In this document: positions 50,338 through 62,000 of the stretch, one piece after another
Numbering within the stretch: position 1 is the first letter of the stretch
Layout of the letters: each line of letters starts with the position of its first letter
Assembly (NCBI GenBank): GCA_947505245.1
Contig: CANNIZ010000003.1
Location: 114,024 to 178,023 of the forward strand
Length of the DNA: 64,000 nt
Source: Pseudomonadota bacterium
Lineage (GTDB): Bacteria; Myxococcota_A; UBA796; GCA-2862545
Reading direction: 5' to 3'
Position numbers and translations under genes: made by a program
Notes under the pieces: model-generated
Told to the model about the DNA's origin: nothing
What the model saw: only the letters and a program-made list of their open reading frames with translations
Database searches by the model: none

Positions 50338-51852
50338 CTAACGCGACCCGGCGGCCACGCCCTCGACGTTGCGAGCGCACAGCGTGGCGAGCGCGAGGAT
50401 CGACGTCTGCGGGTTGACGCCGGTGTTCGTCGGGAACACCGACGAGTCCGCGACGTACAGCTGAGCGACGGTGTGGTGCCTGAAGTCCGGCCGAACGACA
50501 GCGTCCGCCGCCTGCGAGCCCATCCTGCAGGTGCCGAACAGGTGCGTCGCGAGCGCCGTGTACGCGCGCGGGTCGAGGGAGCCCAGCTCCGCGAGGCGGC
50601 GCGCGGAGGCGACGTCCGCCACGGTCTCGTCGAACCCGTATACGCCGGGCCACGCGTGCTCCGCGCCGGCGGCGACGGCCAACTCGCACAACACGGCGAG
50701 CCCGCGCCGGAACAGCGCGACGTCCGAAGGCGTCGGTGACCAGGTGACGATCGTACCGAACGGACCGCGCCGAACGCGACCCTCCCCCTTCGCTTTCGCC
50801 GCGACGCCCCACGACGTACAGCGGTCGGACGTGGCGATGTTCTCGGCCCACTTCGCGCCGGTGCCTGCGAGGCGCGCACCGAGCAGCGCGCGGTCGAGCC
50901 CTAAGGCCTCGAATTTCAGGCCCTCGCCGCGCAGGCCGATCACCTCGTGGCCTTGCGTCGCCCCGTGCCACATCTTCACGGACTCCGGGAACCGCGCAAC
51001 GACCGACAGGCCCGGATGGCACGTCAGATGGCGCCCGACTGGCCCGTGGCGGATGCCGCTCGCGAGCAGCAGCGCGGGGGTCTGAATCGCGCTCGCCGCG
51101 AGCACGACCGCGACGGACGCGCGCACGAACACGCTCCCGCCGCCCGACGCGGTGGCGACGACGCCCGACGCGCGACCGTCGGCGTGGAGGACCGCGTCCA
51201 CCCGCACGTTGCAGGCGATTCGCGCGCCGGCCGCGGCGGCGTCGGGCAGGTAGGTGCGCTCCATCGACTGTTTGTGGCCGCGCGTACAGCCGTTCAGGCA
51301 GCGCGCGAGGCCCTCGCAGCCGAGCACGTTGCGGGCGATCGGTCGGTGCGCGAGGCCCATCACCTCCGCCCCTTTCGCGAGCAGCGCGTTGTTGTTGCCA
51401 GCCAGCTCGGGAGGCGTGGGCGCGATGCCGAGGTCCCGCTCGATCTCGGCGTGGACGGCGTCGAGCACCTCCCACGGGAGGGCGTCGTGCAGCGACGGAT
51501 CGGCCGCGACCCACGTGTCCCACACGTCCTTTGGCAGCCGCCACGAGATGGCGCCGTTCACCACGCTCGTGCCGCCGACCACGCGGCCCTGGACGTACGG
51601 GATCGGCGCCTTGCCGAGCATGAGCGAGGCGCCGCCCTCGCGGTACGTGCGCGCCATCGAGCCGTAGGCGTCGGGCGGGAGGGTCGCTGTATCGACCGAA
51701 GGCCCCTCTTCGAGCACCACGACCTTCGCGCCAGCGAACGCGAGCGTACGCGCGACCGCGGCTCCTGCCGGCCCACTGCCCACGACGACGACGTCGCACA
51801 CCAGCTCGAGGGTGCCCGTCAACGCCGCTCCATCCCACGTGATCGGCGTCAC
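50338..51852 (-). CDS. GMC-family FAD oxidoreductase
   Basis: 504 residues. FAD-binding VVVGSGPAGAAVARTLAF and VVVLEEG, GRVVGGTSVVNGAISWRLP (GMC signature), a Cys cluster CEGLARCLNGC, and the C-terminal HLFGTCRMG with YVADSSVFPTNTGVNPQ, where His and Asn act as bases. Closest in pattern to alcohol or sterol-type GMC oxidases. The GTG start overlaps the preceding small gene (GTGA), so the pair is translationally coupled. Oxidises an alcohol; substrate unknown. Confidence 0.9.
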   Translation of the reverse strand: MTPITWDGAALTGTLELVCDVVVVGSGPAGAAVARTLAFAGAKVVVLEEGPSVDTATLPPDAYGSMARTYREGGASLMLGKAPIPYVQGRVVGGTSVVNGAISWRLPKDVWDTWVAADPSLHDALPWEVLDAVHAEIERDLGIAPTPPELAGNNNALLAKGAEVMGLAHRPIARNVLGCEGLARCLNGCTRGHKQSMERTYLPDAAAAGARIACNVRVDAVLHADGRASGVVATASGGGSVFVRASVAVVLAASAIQTPALLLASGIRHGPVGRHLTCHPGLSVVARFPESVKMWHGATQGHEVIGLRGEGLKFEALGLDRALLGARLAGTGAKWAENIATSDRCTSWGVAAKAKGEGRVRRGPFGTIVTWSPTPSDVALFRRGLAVLCELAVAAGAEHAWPGVYGFDETVADVASARRLAELGSLDPRAYTALATHLFGTCRMGSQAADAVVRPDFRHHTVAQLYVADSSVFPTNTGVNPQTSILALATLCARNVEGVAAGSR

Positions 51853-52232
51853 CGCTCCCCCAGAGCGCCGAACGCGACCACGAGCTTGAGCGGCACGATC
51901 AGCTGGCGCACGACGTGGATTCGATGTCCGGCGACGCGCGCGAGGACCACGGCTTGCGCGGCGACGTCCAGGCCACCGAACGTCCGCAGGTGGCCCAGCA
52001 CGAGCGGCGGACACAGCCACAACGCGAGCACCGCAGCGCGCACACCGAGCCGCAACACGATCGGAGACGTGCGACCGAAGTCGTCCCAGAACGCGGGGGA
52101 AACGGCGTGATCGGGCAGCAGCGCCGCCACGATCGCGTCCCGCCAACGCGCCTCGAACGCCATCGGACCGAACACGGCGCCTCCCGGCTGAAGCGTAGCG
52201 TGCCGGGGCCCCCAGAAATAGACCGTGCCCAT
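51849..52232 (-). CDS. Small partner of GMC oxidoreductase
   Basis: 127 residues from ATG 52232; helical with a hydrophobic segment (LGVRAAVLALWLCPPLVLGHL). The pattern AFWDDFGRTSPIVLRLGVRA is like the N-terminal helical part of long-chain alcohol oxidases (FAO-type), here a separate gene upstream and coupled to the GMC gene. The start ATG faces the divergent thioesterase ATG with a two-base overlap. Confidence 0.65.
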   Translation of the reverse strand: MGTVYFWGPRHATLQPGGAVFGPMAFEARWRDAIVAALLPDHAVSPAFWDDFGRTSPIVLRLGVRAAVLALWLCPPLVLGHLRTFGGLDVAAQAVVLARVAGHRIHVVRQLIVPLKLVVAFGALGER

Positions 52233-53088
52233 GAAACCCGTCCTCGCCAACCTGATCGCGCTCCTCGGCCTCGAACGCATCGAGCAGAACATCTTTCGCG
52301 GCCAGTCCCAGGACCTGGGTTGGGGGGCGATCTTCGGCGGGCAAGTCGTGGGGCAGGCCCTCTCAGCGGCCGTCCAGACCGTGCCGCCCGATCGCCACGT
52401 CCACAGCCTGCACGGCTACTTCCTGCGCCAGGGCGACGCGAAGCGGCCCGTCGTGTACGAGGTGGACCCGATCCGCGACGGAAAGTCGTTCACGACCCGG
52501 CGCGTGGTAGCGGTGCAGGGCGGGCACGCGATCTTCTCACTGGAGGCGTCGTTCCAGCTCGACGAGGTGGGGCTTGATCACCAGGAGGACGCGCCCGAGA
52601 CCGTGGCGCCCGAGACGCTCGAGAACGAACACCAGCGCTGGGCGGCCTTCGCCGAGAACCTGCCGTCGCCGCTGAAGGAGATGGCCACCGCTGAGCGGCC
52701 GATCGAGATTCGGCCGGTGAACCCCACGTCCATGCTGAAGCCCGAGGTGCAGCCGCCGCACAAGCGCGTTTGGCTGAAGGCGGTGGACGCGTTGCCCGAC
52801 GATCCGCTGCTGCACCGCATCCTGCTCGCGTACGCGAGCGACTTTTCATTCCTGACGACCGCGCTGCAGCCGCACGGCGTCTCCTGGCTCTCGCCCAAGA
52901 TGCAGATCGCGAGCGTGGACCACGCGCTGTGGTTCCACCGCCCGTTTCGCCTCGACGACTGGCTGCTGTACGTGATCGACAGCCCCTCCGCCAGCGGGGC
53001 GCGCGGGCTCGTCCTTGGGCGGTTCTACGATCGGCAGGGAAGGCTGGTCGCGAGCGCAGCCCAGGAGGGGCTCATCCGCCAGCGGTGA
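52231..53088 (+). CDS. tesB: Acyl-CoA thioesterase II (TesB)
   Basis: 285 residues, double hot-dog TesB. Diagnostic blocks: WGAIFGGQVVGQALSAA, HGYFLRQGDAKRPVVYEV, IASVDHALWFHRPF (Asp of the catalytic triad), PSASGARGLVLGRFYD and ASAAQEGLIR (Gln). Hydrolyses medium- to long-chain acyl-CoA. ATG 52231 preferred over GTG 52225, two codons upstream. Divergent from the GMC pair; the 3' end overlaps the convergent methyltransferase by 17 bases. Confidence 0.93.
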   Translation: MKPVLANLIALLGLERIEQNIFRGQSQDLGWGAIFGGQVVGQALSAAVQTVPPDRHVHSLHGYFLRQGDAKRPVVYEVDPIRDGKSFTTRRVVAVQGGHAIFSLEASFQLDEVGLDHQEDAPETVAPETLENEHQRWAAFAENLPSPLKEMATAERPIEIRPVNPTSMLKPEVQPPHKRVWLKAVDALPDDPLLHRILLAYASDFSFLTTALQPHGVSWLSPKMQIASVDHALWFHRPFRLDDWLLYVIDSPSASGARGLVLGRFYDRQGRLVASAAQEGLIRQR

Positions 53089-54079
53089 CGACGACGCGGC
53101 AGTGACCGGGCGCCACGACGTCGGACACGACGTTGCGATGCGGGACTGCGAGGCGCGCGATCACCCGCAGCTCTTCCGGCACGAAGAAGCGCCGGAACGA
53201 CATCCAGGTGTCACGCGCCCACACGCCGTCCTGGAACGCCACACTGCCGAAGGCGGTGACGAGCGCGCCTGCGACGGGGCAGCGAGCGCCGTCGAGGAAC
53301 ACGACCCGGCGGCGAGCGACGCGCGTGGCCTCGGCGAGCATCACCGCGATCTGGCCGGGTCGGAAGTGATGGAGCGCCTGGGTGGACGTGACGACGTCGA
53401 ATGACGCGGGCTCGCGGTTGCGCAGGTCCAGCGCGTCCTGGTGCTCGAACGTGACGGGCAGGTCGCCTGCGGCGGCTCGGCCGATCGCGAGCGAGGTGGA
53501 GCACCAGTCGGTGGCGACGAACTCGACCGACAGCCCCTCCCCGGCGGCGCGACGGGCCGCGGCGATCGCGAACCCGCCACGCCCCGCGGCGAGATCGAGC
53601 ACGCGCGAACCGGCGCGCAGGTACGGTCGAAGCTGACCGTAGAAGGCGTCGTAGTTGCCGAGCAGACCGTTGATCGCGTGGAGGTGCCTGACGACGCGGG
53701 CGCGTGTGGCCTCGTCGACGTCCGTGCCATCGAGGATCTCCAGGCCATTGGGCGCATGAAACAAGCGATCGAGGTCGGCGGCGATCCGAGAGAGGAGCTT
53801 CTGGCCCGCGCGCTCGGCCACGTCGGCGCGCATCTCCGCGAGGGCGGTGGTGACGAGCCCGTCGAGCGCCTCGCGCGCGCCGGCCTCGCCGCCGCGAAGG
53901 GACGCCGTCACCTCCCAGGCGGCCTGGAAGTGCCGCGCGATCGCGGCCTCGGCGGCTCGCTCGCGGTGCGCGGCCAGCGGCCACGTGAGCGGGGAGGGCA
54001 CGCCGTGCGACGCGACCGAGGCCGTGACAGGCGCGAACGCAGCGAGCGCGTCGACGGTGGCGAGCAAGGGTGGCTCCAT
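53072..54079 (-). CDS. SAM-dependent methyltransferase
   Basis: 335 residues. Class I Rossmann motifs: RVLDLAAGRGGFAIAA (motif I), EFVATDWC (acidic loop), FEHQDALDL, and FDVVTSTQALHHF (motif IV), then RRRVVFLDGARCPV. The N-terminal ~130 residues are helical and not typical, maybe a substrate cap. Substrate unknown; the product could be lipid or small molecule. Next upstream gene on this strand is the giant surface protein, ending 9 bases from its start. Confidence 0.85.
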   Translation of the reverse strand: MEPPLLATVDALAAFAPVTASVASHGVPSPLTWPLAAHRERAAEAAIARHFQAAWEVTASLRGGEAGAREALDGLVTTALAEMRADVAERAGQKLLSRIAADLDRLFHAPNGLEILDGTDVDEATRARVVRHLHAINGLLGNYDAFYGQLRPYLRAGSRVLDLAAGRGGFAIAAARRAAGEGLSVEFVATDWCSTSLAIGRAAAGDLPVTFEHQDALDLRNREPASFDVVTSTQALHHFRPGQIAVMLAEATRVARRRVVFLDGARCPVAGALVTAFGSVAFQDGVWARDTWMSFRRFFVPEELRVIARLAVPHRNVVSDVVAPGHCRVVVTAGG

Positions 54080-54088
54080 CGCCCCTAC

Positions 54089-57000
54089 CTACGCACGCGC
54101 GCTCCCCTCGCTGCGGCGACGGCGAATAAACGCGAAGAAACCCGACAGCCAGAGGGCGCCCGCGCTACCGCCGGCGGTCTCGCAGCCCCCGCCCGTGTAC
54201 CAGACCGTCTGTTCGGGCGGCACCTCGGTGTCCGCGTTTGTATCCGGCGTGGAATCCGTGTCGGCCGACGTGTCCGTGTCGACCGAGGTGTCCGTCTCGC
54301 CCGACGTGTCGGTATGGGCCGTGTCCGTGTCGCCGCCGCAGCCCGCCCCCTGGTGGACAGTCGCGTCGAGCGGACTGCAGTCCGTCACGTCCGGATCGGC
54401 GTCGTTGTCATCGTCGAGGTCGGTACAATCCGGCTCCACGTCCAGGTCGGTGTTCACCGCGCCGTCGACGAGGTCGCCGTCGCAGTCCGAATCGATCGAA
54501 TCACAGGCCTCGACGGCCCCCGGGTACCTCATCGCGTCGAAGGGCGCGCAGTCGATCGTGTCGGACTTTCCGTCGTTGTCGTCGTCGGTGTCGAAGCAGT
54601 CCGGCTGCGCGTCCGAATCGAAGTTCTCGAAGGTCTCGACGAGATCGCCGTCGCAGTCCTGATCGACGCCGTCACAGACCTCGGCCGCGCCGACGTGAAT
54701 CACCTTGTCGAGGGGCGCGCAGTCGTTGCTGTCGGTCACGCCGTCGCCGTCATCGTCCGTATCGACGCAATCCGGCAGCGCGTCGACGTCCGTGTCCGTG
54801 AAGGTGTCCACGAGGTCGTTGTCGCAGTCCTGATCGGTCGTGTCGCACTGCTCGGTCGCGCCGGTGAAGATCGTCTTGTCGATCGGCCTGCAATCGCTGA
54901 CGTCGGGATCGCCGTCCCCGTCGCGATCGGTATCGACGCAGTCAGCGAAGGCGTCGCCGTCCAGGTTCGGGAACCCTTCGTCCACGGTCCCGCTGCAGTT
55001 CTGGTCCTTCCCATCGCAGGCCTCGAGCACGCCCGGGTGGACCGAGGCGTCGAGGGGGGCGCAGTCGCCAATATCGGAGAATCCGTCTTGATCGTCGTCG
55101 ACGTCGACGCAATCAGGCTGGTTGTCGGCGTCCGTGTCCGTAAACGATTCGACGATGTTGTCGTCGCAGTCTTGATCGACGAGGTCGCATACCTCGGGTG
55201 CGCCTGTGAAAACGGCCTTGTTCGCGTCGTCGCAGTCGGTGGTGTCGGGATCGCCGTCGTTGTCGTCGTCGCGGTCGGCACAGTCTCCGATGCCGTCATT
55301 GTCGAAGTCGGCGATGCAGCCCGTGACGACGTGCGCGCCCGCGGCGTCGCCTGAAGCGCCTCCGTAGTACCAGCGCGAGCCAAGGTCGCTGGTGGCGTGC
55401 ACGCGCCCGTAGCGAATCCGCGCGCGCCAGTGGTACGCGGTGTCTTCGGCGAGGGTGCCCAAGCCGACGTTGACCGGCACCCCGGTGACGCCCACGTCGA
55501 CGGGTCCCGAGGGGATCAGTCCTGTGCCGTCGAACGGAACGCCGCGCGGCTTCAACTCGACCTCGACCTTGACGAACTGCCGACCGACCGAGGTCCGCGT
55601 GACGCCAAAGCCGACGTCAAATCCCGGGCCTGGAGCGCGCAGCCCTGGCGCGATCCGGGACCCCGCTGCGACCTTGCGCTGGTTTGGATCCAGGCGCGGC
55701 CCGCCGCCGTTCCCACCCGCCCAAAATGGATCGCCGTTGCAGCCCGGTGAGAAGACCACCATGCCCTGGTTCACCTGCGGCGTGCTGTAGCCTGGCCTGC
55801 CGTCCACCAGGTCCGCGCAACCATCGTGGTTCGAATCGCCAAGGTCCAGCGCAGAGCCAACCGCCGCGCCGGTGGATGTCGACACGAACGGATTCAGTTG
55901 GACAAGGCCCCCCGGGGTGCCGACCGCGAAGGTGAAAGACCCGTTGCCGATGCCACCGAAGGGGGCGCCGATCACCAGATCGCCGAGGCCGTTCCCATCC
56001 AGATCGCCCGCGGTGAGCGCGTACCCCTGCTGGTCCCCGGCGGCCGAACCGGAGAAGAAATACGATGGCGCGTTCGGAAGGACGCCGGCCGACGCGTTGA
56101 AGATGGCGGCCTGCCCTTTGGTCGCAAGCGCGCGGGGCAAGCCCACAGCAAGGTCCGAGTATCCGTCGCGGGTGATGTCGAAGCCGCCCGCGAGCCCGTC
56201 TCCGTTCCAGGTGTTCGTGGTGACGTCCCAGCCGCCTCCTGCATGCATGGCGGCGGCCTGCCCGTCCCATTGCCACGACGGCGACGCTCCGAGGCCCGCG
56301 GCCGAGCCCAGGTAGACGCCGATCCGCCCCTCCGCCGACTGCAGGTTGGTGTAGTACGGCGCCGCGACCACGACGTCGGCGAAGCCGTCGCCGTTGACGT
56401 CGCCGGCCCCGTCGACGTTCCCGCCGAGTTGACCGCCGGCCTGGCCCCACGAAGCCTGGAACGCGGGCGCGGCCACCAGCCCGGCTGGACCGCCGTCGAA
56501 CACGTAGATCCGGCCCTGATCGACACCTCCGGAGTCGTACCCCGGAGCGCCCGCGATCACGTCGTCAAAACCGTCCCGCTCGACGTCGCCTGCCGCCGCG
56601 ACCGAGCCGCCAAGCGCGGCGCCGGCGATGTTCACCTCGATCGTCTGCGACAACACGGGCGGCCACACGCCGGTGTTCTTCCACACGAACACGGCGCCCT
56701 CACCGACCTCGGTGTTCGTGTACCCAGGGGCGCCAGCGATCAGGTCGGCGTCCCCGTCGCCATCGATGTCCGCTGCGGCGATGGCGGTGCCGAGGAACGC
56801 CGCGGGCACGTTGGGCTCGTACGAAAACGACGGGGTTGATTCGGCCATTCCGTTCGGCCCGCCTTTGAAGCCAAACACCCGACCTTCGTCGGTCTCGACG
56901 TTGTCGTAGAGTGGCGCACCCACGGCGATCTCGTCGTAGCCGTCGTTGTTCATGTCGCCGATCACGGCCACCGTCGTCCCCCAGCGGGAATTTGCGACGC

Positions 57001-58974
57001 CGGAGGTCGCGGTTCCAACACCCTTTGGTTGGGCAGCAGCCCCCTGGTGCACGACGAACTTGCCTTCGTCGGTGTTGCCTCCGTCCCAGCCCGGCAGCCC
57101 GACGACGACGTCAGCGTAGCCGTCATTGTCGAGATCCCCGACGCCGGCGACTGCGCCACCCGCGTGGGCATCGACCTGGTTGGGATCGTCCCGCATGTCC
57201 TTCGAGGCGAAGTTGATCGCGCCGGGCAGGGCCGCGCGGGCGCCGTAGATCAGTGCGGTCGCCCCCTCGCCCGACGACCCGTTCGCATAATCCGGTGCCC
57301 CGATGATGACGTCCGCGAGGCCGTCGCCGTTCACGTCACCGGCGCTCTCCACGGAGGCCCCGAAGTGGGCGCCCGCGAGGTTCACCTCGATCCTGGGCGC
57401 CGCCACAGCCAGCGCGGACGGGCCACCGCGCAGCAGGAGGGCGTACCCCTCGCCGGCCTCGAGGTTGCTCGCGTTCGGCGCCCCGACGATGATGTCGCTG
57501 TAGCCATCGCCGTCGAAGTCACCGACGCCCGCGACGTCGGAGCCGAGGCCGTCTAAAAGCGACCCGTCCCGACTGTCGAAGAAGGCGGGGCTCAAACCGG
57601 CCTTACCCTTCCACAGCATGACGCGACCGCCCACGCTGTATCCCGGGGCGCCCGCCACGAAGTCGTCCACCCCATCGCCGTTCACGTCGCCCGCGCCGTC
57701 CACCGAGGCGCCCAGGTGGGCGTTGGACATTTGCCCGAAATTTTTGGTTGACAAGAACGAGCTCACACCATTGCTGCCGCCCTTGAAGATGCTGACTGCG
57801 CCCTCGCCCGGCAACGAGAACACGTCGTCGGGGGCACCGATCACGACGTCGGAGAAGCCGTCCGCGTCGGTATCGCCGGCTCCCCCGACGGAGGCGCCGA
57901 ATTTGGAGCCCCCAGTGCCGGTGAGGACCTTGTCGACCGTCATACCGTTCGGAGCACCGAGGAACACGACCGCGCAGTCGACGCCGCCCGCGATGACGTC
58001 GCTGTAGCCGTCGCCGTTTACGTCACCTGCGCCCGAGACCGACAATCCGAGCTTCCGATTGGCCACGCCGGAGGGGTAGTCGAGGGCCAGGGCGGGCTTG
58101 ATCATTCCGGGCGCGCCCGAGCCCAGATAGACGAGCACGCGCCCCTGGTCCGGTTGCGCGTCATCCCAGCCCGGGGCGCCGACGACGAGGTCGGCGAAGC
58201 CGTCGCCGTTGACATCGCCTGGCCCGCCACCGCCGCGCCGAGGTTCGCGGTGTTGCTGTCCGCCTCGCGCGAGGCGCCGACGGCCGTCACGACAGGGTCC
58301 ACGGTGACGGGGAAACGCGCCCCGTGCGTGTCGATCTCGATCGACAGGCCACCCGAGGCCGCGGCCATCCGCGCCGGCAGCGCGTCGCCGACCGCGTCGA
58401 AGGCGACGAGGCCCGCATACCTGAGCTCGCCGTCCGCCGACACGAACGACGCGCCGTGCCCGTCCGAGTCGACCACGACCTCGGCCCCGCCTATGTCGAC
58501 AACGATCGTCGACCGATCCGCAGGCCCCGTCGCGAGCGTCCAGCCGTGCTCCAGGCCGGATTCCGTGTTCGCCCACCACTCGCGATCGCCGCCGCGCGCA
58601 AAGTCCAGCCGACGCAGGCAGGCGCCGGTGACGTCGGCGAGGCCTCCTGGGACACAGGCGCCCGTCTCCGGATGGCCGACCGCAACGCGGCCGTTGATCA
58701 CGCGGGTGCGCACCGTCGTGGGAGCCCCTCCGCTGCGCGGTGCGATGACGAACGAGTCTCCGACCGTCTCCGCGCGCAGGCCTTGAGCGGGATTCCAAAA
58801 CCGGAAGCCGCGCGCGTCGTCCTGCAGCTGGTAGGGATCCAGAGCGATGCGCGTGCTCACGTCGGCGAGCCAGGCCTCGTCCACCTGCGGTTCCGGCGCG
58901 GCCGGCGGCGCCGCGCAGCCCGCGACGACCGCAATGACAATCGGAGCCCGCAGGGATGAAATGCGTGGATTCAT
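54089..58974 (-). CDS. Giant FG-GAP / MopE / MYXO-CTERM-like surface protein, frameshifted
   Basis: About 1,630 residues, apparently split by one frameshift near 58220. The N-terminal part (ATG 58974, MNPRISSLRAPIVIAVVAGC, lipoprotein-like signal) runs in one frame to LGAAVAG; the FG-GAP part begins GDVNGDGFADLVVGAPGW in the next. About 14 FG-GAP (integrin-alpha beta-propeller) repeats of the form GDVNGDG-x-x-D-x-x-x-GAP follow, then a fibronectin-like segment, then about six MopE-type Asp/Cys units, and a MYXO-CTERM-like end: GGGCETAGGSAGALWLSGFF then RRRR. Restoring one base joins both frames. Exported surface protein, probably calcium-rich and adhesive. Confidence 0.85.
54340..55318 (-). 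repeat. MopE-type coding repeats in giant protein
   Basis: About six units with Cys pairs and D-x-D-x-D segments (for example CDLVDQDCDDNIVESFTDTD and CDGKDQNCSGTVDEGF), similar in plan to those at 9700-11145, so the two surface proteins share this domain. Confidence 0.8.
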
Positions 58975-59007
58975 CCCCGCAAGCTAACACCGCCCCTCAG
59001 CGATCGC

Positions 59008-62000
59008 CTACAGGTTGCGGCGGTATTCGCCACCAACCGCGTAGAGCGCGAGGCTGATCTGCCCGAGCGACGCGACGCGCACCGTGTCCATCAGCTCGGC
59101 GAACACGTTTCCGCCGCTCATCGCGACCTCCTGCAGCCGGCGAAGCGCGGCCGGGGCGGCGTCTGCGTGGCGGGCCTGGAACGCGCGCACCGACGCGATC
59201 TGCGCGTCCTTCTCGGTCGGGCTCGCGCGCCGAAGCTCGATGCTCGGCGGCTCCCAATCGGCGCCCGCCGTGTTCGGGTCGACGAAGGTGTTGATGCCGA
59301 CGATCGGCAGCGTTCCGTCGTGCTTCTTATGTTCGTAGTACATGGACTCTTCTTGAATCTTGCCGCGCTGGTACTGCAGTTCCATCGCGCCGAGCACGCC
59401 GCCGCGCTCGTCGATTCGCTCGAATTCCTGCAGCACGGCCTCTTCGACCTTGTCGGTCAGCCACTCGATGAAGAAGCTGCCCTGGAGCGGGTTCTCGGAC
59501 TTCATCAGCCCGAACTCGCGGTTGAGGATGAGCTGAATCGCCATCGCTCGGCGGACCGACTCGTTCGTCGGCGTGGTGATCGCCTCGTCGTACGCGTTGG
59601 TGTGCAGCGAATTGCAGTGATCACCGATCGCGAGCAGCGCCTGAAGCGTGGTGCGGATGTCGTTGAATTGGATCTCGCGGGCGTGCAGGCTGCGCCCGCT
59701 CGTCTGGATGTGGTACTTGAGCTGCTGAGCGCGCGAAGATGCCCCATACCGCTGGCGCATCGCGAGCGCCCAGATCCGACGCGCGACGCGGCCGATCACC
59801 GCGTATTCGGGGTCCATTCCGTTGCTGAAGAAGAACGAGAGGTTCGGCCCGAAGTCGTCGATCTTCATGCCGCGAGCGAGGTAGTATTCGACGAACGTGA
59901 AGCCGTTTGCCAACGTGAACGCGAGCTGGCTGACGGGGTTCGCGCCGGCTTCCGCGATGTGGTACCCGCTGACGGACACGCTGTAGAAATTGCGAACATC
60001 GTTTTCGATGAAGTACTGCTGGATGTCGCCCATCATTCGCAGCGCGAACTCGGTGCCGAAGATGCAGGTGTTCTGGGCCTGATCTTCCTTGAGGATGTCC
60101 GCCTGGACGGTCCCGCGCACGGTGGACAACGTGCGTTTGCGGAGGGCGGTGTATTCGTCTGAGGTGGGCGCGCGGCCGTTCGCCGACGTGAACCGGTCCA
60201 CCTGCTGGTCGATGGCGGTGTTCATGAACATCGCGAGCAACATCGGCGCGGGGCCGTTGATCGTCATGCTCACCGACGTGGTGGGCGAGCAGAGATCAAA
60301 GCCGCCGTACAGGATCTTCATGTCGTCGAGGTGCGGCACGCTCACGCCGGACTCGCCGACCTTGCCGTAGATGTCGGGCCGTTCGTGCGGGTCTTCGCCG
60401 TACAACGTGACCGAGTCGAACGCGGTCGAGAGCCGATGGGCGGCCTCACCGGCGCACAACAATTTGAAGCGCTCGTTGGTGCGCGCGGGGCCACCTTCCC
60501 CCGCGAACATGCGCTTCGGCTCCTCATCGAGGCGCTTCAGCGCGAACACGCCTGCCGTGTACGGGAACTCGCCCGGCACGTTCTCGCGCAGGCTGTAGCG
60601 GACGATCGTGGCGGCGTCGTCCGTGTCGGGCAGGGACACGCGCGGGATCTCGGTGTGGGCGAGGGACTCGCTCACGAGCGGTTGCTTGAGGTCCTTGCCG
60701 CGCACCTGGAACACGAAGTCGCGACCCGAGTACCGCGCGCGCTTGTCGGCGAAGCCGTCCACGGCGGCGCGGGCGAGCGGATCGAGCTCCACCTGGGCGC
60801 CGCGCGCCTTGATCGCCGCTTCAGCCGGGGTGCCGGCGAGGGCGTCTGCTGCGACCTCCAACGCCTGCCGCTGCTTCGCGAGGCCGGCCTGCGTGTCCAC
60901 GAAGCCGTGCCACGTCCGCACGGTGCGCGCGATGTCGCCGAGGTACCGCTCGCGGTCGGCGGTGACGAGCGCGCGCTGCGCGGGGGTGACCTTCGACGCG
61001 GGGACCGGGAGGCGGGACGCGGGCCGGGCCGTGCCGAGCTTGGCGGCGATCGCGTCCTGCACGCCGTGGTAGAGGGCCGTCACGCCAGGGTCCATGAACC
61101 GCGCGGCCTGCGTGCCGTACACCGGGAGCGACTCGTCGGGCTCGGTGAACCGGTTGCGGTTGCGACGGACCTGCTTGCGAACGTCGCGCACGGCGTCCAG
61201 CCCGCCGCGCTTCTCGAGCTTGTTCACGACGACAAGATCGGCGAAGTCGAGCATGTCGATCTTCTCGAGTTGGCTCGCCGCGCCGAACTCGGGCGTCATC
61301 ACGTACACGCTGACGTCCGCGATGTCGTGTACGCCGCTGTCACCTTGCCCGATGCCGCTCGTCTCGACGAAGATCACGTCGAATCCTGCGTCCTTGCACA
61401 ACGCGATGGCGTCGCCGGTCGCACCGGAAAGCTCGCCCTTCTGGCCCCGCGTGGCGAGGGAGCGCATGAACACGCGCTTCGGGTCGATGGCGTTCATCCG
61501 GATGCGGTCGCCGAGCAAGGCGCCGCCGGTGCGCTTGCGCGTGGGATCCACCGACAGGACCGCGACGCGGACGGTGTCGTTGTCCAACAGGAACCGGCGC
61601 AGCAGCTCGTCGGTGAGCGACGACTTGCCGGCGCCGCCGGTGCCGGTGATGCCGATCACCGGCGCCTTTCCGGTGGGGGCCGGGGCGTGCACGCCCTGCT
61701 CGGCGCGCGTGATCTGCAGGGCCAGGGACGCGTCGCCGGGCGGCCGGTTCGACGCGACCGTTGCCGTGTCGTAGTCGGCGATCGCGAGCACGTCGTCGAT
61801 GATGCCCGTGAGGCCCAGGCGACGACCGTCCTCGGGGGAGTAGATCGTGGCGACGCCCTCGGCGGCCAGCATGCGGATCTCGTCCGGCACGATCACGCCG
61901 CCGCCGCCGCCGACGATCTTCACGTGGGAGGCGCCGCGCTCGTCGAGCAGCCTGCGCATGTACCGCAGGTACTCCATGTGGCCGCCCTGGTAGCTCGAGA

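Noticed and set aside
58102..58974. Separate 290-residue protein at the N-terminus of the giant gene
   Set aside because: Its C-terminal ~40 residues (STATASPTSSSAPRAG...) are nonsense frame; the meaningful part continues into the FG-GAP frame after a one-base shift, so it is one gene.
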